Shown here one piece after another: positions 60,724 to 64,000 of a DNA stretch of 64,000 nt. The position numbers and the translations under genes are program-made. The stretch is from Moorena sp. SIOASIH (GTDB lineage Bacteria > Cyanobacteriota > Cyanobacteriia > Cyanobacteriales > Coleofasciculaceae): contig NZ_JAAHIH010000004.1 of NCBI RefSeq assembly GCF_010671925.1, forward strand, positions 859,501 through 923,500, given 5' to 3'. Every line of letters starts with the position of its first letter. Position 1 is the stretch's first letter. The notes beneath the pieces were generated by a model. The model saw nothing but the letters and a program-made list of their open reading frames with translations, was not told the DNA's origin and searched no databases.

Positions 60724-63700
60724 GTGCCGCTTAAGTCTGTAATTTTTGCCATAGCAACTCTGCTAGGAGTGGGGAGTTTGCCAGGGTTGGCAGCCGAGAC
60801 TAACCCCAGGTTTTGGGAAATTCCAGCACAATCTCTAACTGCTCCAGAGACTATACCCTTAATGAAGTCCTCTGGTCAAAGGATTGCTTTAAAGAGTACC
60901 ACAGTTCGCGATCGCCTTAATAGTAACAGCGAGACTCTGAAAGACAACAGGTACTACTACAATCCCCATACCTTTGAGGGGAAAGCAGGGGAGCAGATTA
61001 CCATAGAACTAACCAGCGATGAGTTTGACCCTTACCTGATTCTATTTGACCTAGAAGGTAACCTAATTGCTCACGATAACGACAGTGGTGAGGGAAAAAA
61101 TGCCCGGATTACGGTTACTCTACCGACTACGGGGACTTATGTCATTTTGGCTAACTCCTACAATGAGCGAGAAACTGGTAACTATACCCTGAGTTGGAGA
61201 GCAGCCACCCCCTCAGACTTACTTCAGGCTAAAGCTGACCAAGTGTTTCAGCAAGGAATCGAACAATATGATACTAGTCAATATCAAGCTGCGCTCAAGT
61301 CCTGGCAAGAAGCCCTAGGCATTTATCGACAACTGGAAGACCGTCAGGGGGAAGCCTACTCCCTGGGCAATCTCGGGAATGCTTATCTTAGCCTAGGGCA
61401 ATACCGCAAAGCGATTGAGTTTAATCAGCAGTCTTTATCCCTATCTCGGGAACTCGAAGACCGCCAGGGGGAAGCGGCCTCCCTCAACAATCTCGGGAAT
61501 GCTTATAGTAGCCTAGGGCAATACCGCAAAGCCATTGAGTTTCATCAGCAGTCTTTATCCCTATCTCGGGAACTGAAAGACCGTCAGGGGGAAGCCAGGT
61601 CCCTCAACAATCTCGGCCTTGCTTACGATAGCCTAGGACAATACCGTAAAGCGATTGAGTTTAATCAGCAGTCTTTATCCCTATCTCGGGAACTGAAAGA
61701 CCGTCAGGGGGAAGCCAGGTCCCTCAACAATCTCGGCATTGCTTACCATAGCCTAGGTCAATACCGCAAAGCGATTGAGTTTAATCAGCAGTCTTTATCC
61801 CTATCTCGGGAACTGAAAGACCGTCAGGGGGAAGCCAACTCCCTCAACAATCTCGGAAATGCTTACTATCGCCTAGGGCAATACCGTAAAGCGATTGAGT
61901 TTCATCAGCAGTCTTTATCCATTAAGCGGAAACTGGAAGACCGTCAGGGGGAAGCCAACTCCCTCAACAATCTCGGCCTTGCTTACGATAGCCTAGGGCA
62001 ATACCGTAAAGCGATTGAGTTTTATCAGCAGTCTTTATCCCTGGCAAAGGAACTGGAAGACCGTCAGGGGGAAGCCAACTCCCTGGGCAATCTCGGGGTT
62101 GCTTACGATAGCCTAGGGCAATACCGCAAAGCGATTGAGTTTCATCAGCAGTCTTTATCCATTAAGCGGAAACTGGAAGACCGTCAGGGGGAAGCGGCCT
62201 CCCTCAACAATCTCGGGAATGCTTACGATAACCTAGGGCAATACCGCAAAGCCATTGAGTTTCATCAGCAGTCTTTATCCCTGGCAAAGGAACTGGAAGA
62301 CCGTCAGGGGGAAGCCAACTCCCTGGGCAATCTCGGCCTTGCTTACAATCGCCTAGGGCAATACCGCAAAGCGATTGAGTTTCATCAGCAGTCTTTATCC
62401 CTATCTCGGGAACTGGAAGACCGTCAGGGGCAAGCCAAGTCCCTGGGCAATCTCGGGATTGCTTACGATAACCTAGGGCAATACCGAAAAGCCATTGAGT
62501 TTCATCAGCAGTCTTTATCCATTAAGCGGGAACTGGAAGACCGCCAGGGGGAAGCCAACTCCCTGGGCAATCTCGGGAATGTTTACCATAGCCTAGGGCA
62601 ATACCGCCAAGCGATTGAGTTTCATCAGCAGTCTTTAACCCTGGCGCGGGAACTGGAAGACCGTCAGGGGGAAGCCTACTCCCTCAACAATCTCGGCCTT
62701 GCTTACTATCGCCTAGGGCAATACCGCAAAGGGATTGAGTTTAATCAGCAGTCTTTATCCCTGGCAAAGGAACTGGAAGACCGTCAGGGGGAAGCCAACT
62801 CCCTGGGCAATCTCGGCCTTGCTTACGATAACCTAGGGCAATACCGCAAAGCGATTAAGTTTCATCAGCAGTCTTTATCCCTGGCAAAGGAACTGGAAGA
62901 CCGTCAGGGGGAAGCCAACTCCCTGGGCAATCTCGGGAATGCTTATCGTAAGCTAGGACAATACCGCAAAGGGATTGAGTTTAATCAGCAGTCTTTATCC
63001 CGATTTCGGGAACTGGAAGACCGTCAGGGGGAAGCCAAATCCCTGAGCAATCTCGGCCTTGCTTACGATAGCCTAGGGGAATACCGCAAAGCGATTGAGT
63101 TTCATCAGCAGTCTTTATCCATTAAGCGGAAACTGGAAGACCGGCAGGGGGAAGCGGCCTCCCTCAACAATCTCGGGAATGCTTACTATCGCCTAGGGCA
63201 ATACCGCAAAGCCATTGAGTTTCATCAGCAGTCCTTAACCCTGGCGCGGGAACTGGAAGACCGTCAGGGGGAAGCCAACTCCCTCAACAATCTCGGGTTT
63301 GCTTACCTTATACTAGGGCAATACCGAAAAGCGATTGAGTTTCATCAGCAGTCTTTATCCCTATTTCGGGAACTGGAAGACCGTCAGGGGGAAGCGGCCT
63401 CCCTCAACAATCTCGGGAATGGTTACTTTAGCCTAGGGCAATATCGAAAAGCGATTGAGTTTCATCAGCAGTCTTTATCCCTATCTCGGAAACTGGAAGA
63501 CCGTCAGGGGGAAGCGGCCTCCCTCAACAATCTCGGGAGTGCTTACTTTAGCCTAGAGCAATACCGCAAAGTCATTGAGTTTAATCAGCAGTCTTTATCC
63601 CGATTTCGGGAACTGGAACACCGTCAGGGGGAAGCCAACTCCCTCAACAATCTCGGCCTTGCTTATCGTAGACTAGGGCAATACCGCAAAGCCATTGAGT

Positions 63701-64000
63701 TTTACAAGCAAGCCATCAAGGTTACAGAATCTATCCAAGGTGACATCAAAGTAGAAGAATTGATCACCTCTTATGCCAGTCAACAGGTAGACCTTTATGA
63801 AGGTATCATCAATCTACTGTGGAACCAAAAAGACTTTGAAACTGCCTTCAACTATGTCGAACGGGCAAGAGCCAAAGCCTTCCTCGACCAACTGGCTAAT
63901 GAGAAGATAGACTTTCGTGCTGGGGCTGACTCCAAACTCCTGGAACAGGAACAAGACCTGAAAGCTCAAATCAATGCCCTCAGCCAGCAATTAATTACCC
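60724..64000 (+). CDS. exported TPR-CHAT protein, 3' end outside window
   Basis: GTG 60724 gives PLKSVIFAIATLLGVGSLPG LAAE, a signal peptide; upstream the frame closes at a TAA. Residues ~50-155 resemble a pre-peptidase C-terminal (PPC) domain (FDPYLILFDLEGNLIAHDND SGEGKNARITVTLP). Twenty 40-residue TPR units follow (LEDRQGEANSLNNLGNAYYR LGQYRKAIEFHQQSLS). The last visible part, AFNYVERARAKAFLDQLANE KIDFRAGADSKLLEQEQDLK, normally precedes the CHAT caspase-like domain, expected beyond 64000. The frame is open for all 1,092 codons seen. Confidence 0.82.
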   Translation, partial: MPLKSVIFAIATLLGVGSLPGLAAETNPRFWEIPAQSLTAPETIPLMKSSGQRIALKSTTVRDRLNSNSETLKDNRYYYNPHTFEGKAGEQITIELTSDEFDPYLILFDLEGNLIAHDNDSGEGKNARITVTLPTTGTYVILANSYNERETGNYTLSWRAATPSDLLQAKADQVFQQGIEQYDTSQYQAALKSWQEALGIYRQLEDRQGEAYSLGNLGNAYLSLGQYRKAIEFNQQSLSLSRELEDRQGEAASLNNLGNAYSSLGQYRKAIEFHQQSLSLSRELKDRQGEARSLNNLGLAYDSLGQYRKAIEFNQQSLSLSRELKDRQGEARSLNNLGIAYHSLGQYRKAIEFNQQSLSLSRELKDRQGEANSLNNLGNAYYRLGQYRKAIEFHQQSLSIKRKLEDRQGEANSLNNLGLAYDSLGQYRKAIEFYQQSLSLAKELEDRQGEANSLGNLGVAYDSLGQYRKAIEFHQQSLSIKRKLEDRQGEAASLNNLGNAYDNLGQYRKAIEFHQQSLSLAKELEDRQGEANSLGNLGLAYNRLGQYRKAIEFHQQSLSLSRELEDRQGQAKSLGNLGIAYDNLGQYRKAIEFHQQSLSIKRELEDRQGEANSLGNLGNVYHSLGQYRQAIEFHQQSLTLARELEDRQGEAYSLNNLGLAYYRLGQYRKGIEFNQQSLSLAKELEDRQGEANSLGNLGLAYDNLGQYRKAIKFHQQSLSLAKELEDRQGEANSLGNLGNAYRKLGQYRKGIEFNQQSLSRFRELEDRQGEAKSLSNLGLAYDSLGEYRKAIEFHQQSLSIKRKLEDRQGEAASLNNLGNAYYRLGQYRKAIEFHQQSLTLARELEDRQGEANSLNNLGFAYLILGQYRKAIEFHQQSLSLFRELEDRQGEAASLNNLGNGYFSLGQYRKAIEFHQQSLSLSRKLEDRQGEAASLNNLGSAYFSLEQYRKVIEFNQQSLSRFRELEHRQGEANSLNNLGLAYRRLGQYRKAIEFYKQAIKVTESIQGDIKVEELITSYASQQVDLYEGIINLLWNQKDFETAFNYVERARAKAFLDQLANEKIDFRAGADSKLLEQEQDLKAQINALSQQLIT
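61321..63720. repeat. twenty 120-bp tandem repeats in the TPR-CHAT gene
   Basis: Every unit is exactly 120 bp with high nucleotide identity (GAACTGGAAGACCGTCAGGG and CTAGGGCAATACCGCAAAGC in most). Variation is concentrated at a few TPR surface positions. Copy number is probably unstable. Confidence 0.92.

Overview
The window reads as chromosome of a filamentous, repeat-rich cyanobacterium. Evidence: many GCGATCGC (HIP1) octamers, heptanucleotide tandem arrays in almost every spacer, a ribosomal cluster in the order rplS - tRNA-Trp - secE - nusG - rplK - rplA - rplJ - rplL, and cyanobacterial families such as DUF4278-like, Rpn/DUF4351, pentapeptide-repeat and TPR-CHAT proteins. The density of dispersed palindromes and IS200/IS605 elements recalls Moorena/Moorea-type genomes; that is an inference from style, not a placement.

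Layout. 1-1.26 kb is the end of a proline-catabolism aldehyde dehydrogenase. 1.27-2.77 kb is an IS200/IS605-type element (family A) with a broken tnpB. 2.98-6.83 kb holds three decaying tandem copies of an unknown gene. 7.5-10.1 kb has a membrane methyltransferase-like protein and a GT39-type glycosyltransferase. 10.1-12.2 kb is a GNAT gene split by an IS (family D). 12.3-15.9 kb has a HigA-like antitoxin and a second large glycosyltransferase carrying an in-frame block of intergenic repeat. 16.2-17.7 kb is a PEP-CTERM metalloprotease gene broken by a mini-element. 17.9-22.8 kb is the ribosomal/secE-nusG cluster, itself invaded by a mini-element and repeats. 23.1-24.6 kb is an IS with an intact tnpB (family B). 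25.2-34.3 kb has a pentapeptide/cNMP operon, a Ser/Thr kinase, a response regulator, an M48 protease broken by a mini-element, a HAD phosphatase and tRNA-Ala. 34.6-45.1 kb holds Rpn and restriction-like nucleases, an AraC/cupin divergent pair, MarC, a methyltransferase, a lipase-like hydrolase and a pentapeptide protein. 45.2-47.4 kb is a complete tnpA+tnpB element (family C). 47.8-55.1 kb has an ABC-2 exporter, a subtilase with P domain, BolA and a monothiol glutaredoxin. 55.4-57.3 kb is a tandem pair of Rpn nucleases. 57.6 kb to the end is a TPR / secreted TPR / TPR-CHAT cluster.

Two things stand out. First, four lineages of IS200/IS605 TnpB are present, and three of them have a matching tnpB-less mini-element elsewhere in the window that keeps only the ends and the predicted guide-RNA (omegaRNA) region. 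Two mini-elements interrupt genes so cleanly that the empty site can be rebuilt to the base. Three element left ends carry the same ~100-bp palindromic insert at the same place. Second, upstream of the TPR-CHAT gene (60203-60512) lies an array of 15 degenerate palindromes centred on GTAC with an exact 21-bp centre-to-centre spacing, noncoding as far as I can see. I cannot match it to a known feature and rate it the best candidate for something undescribed.

Limits: all family calls are by reading motifs; no search, folding or alignment program was run.
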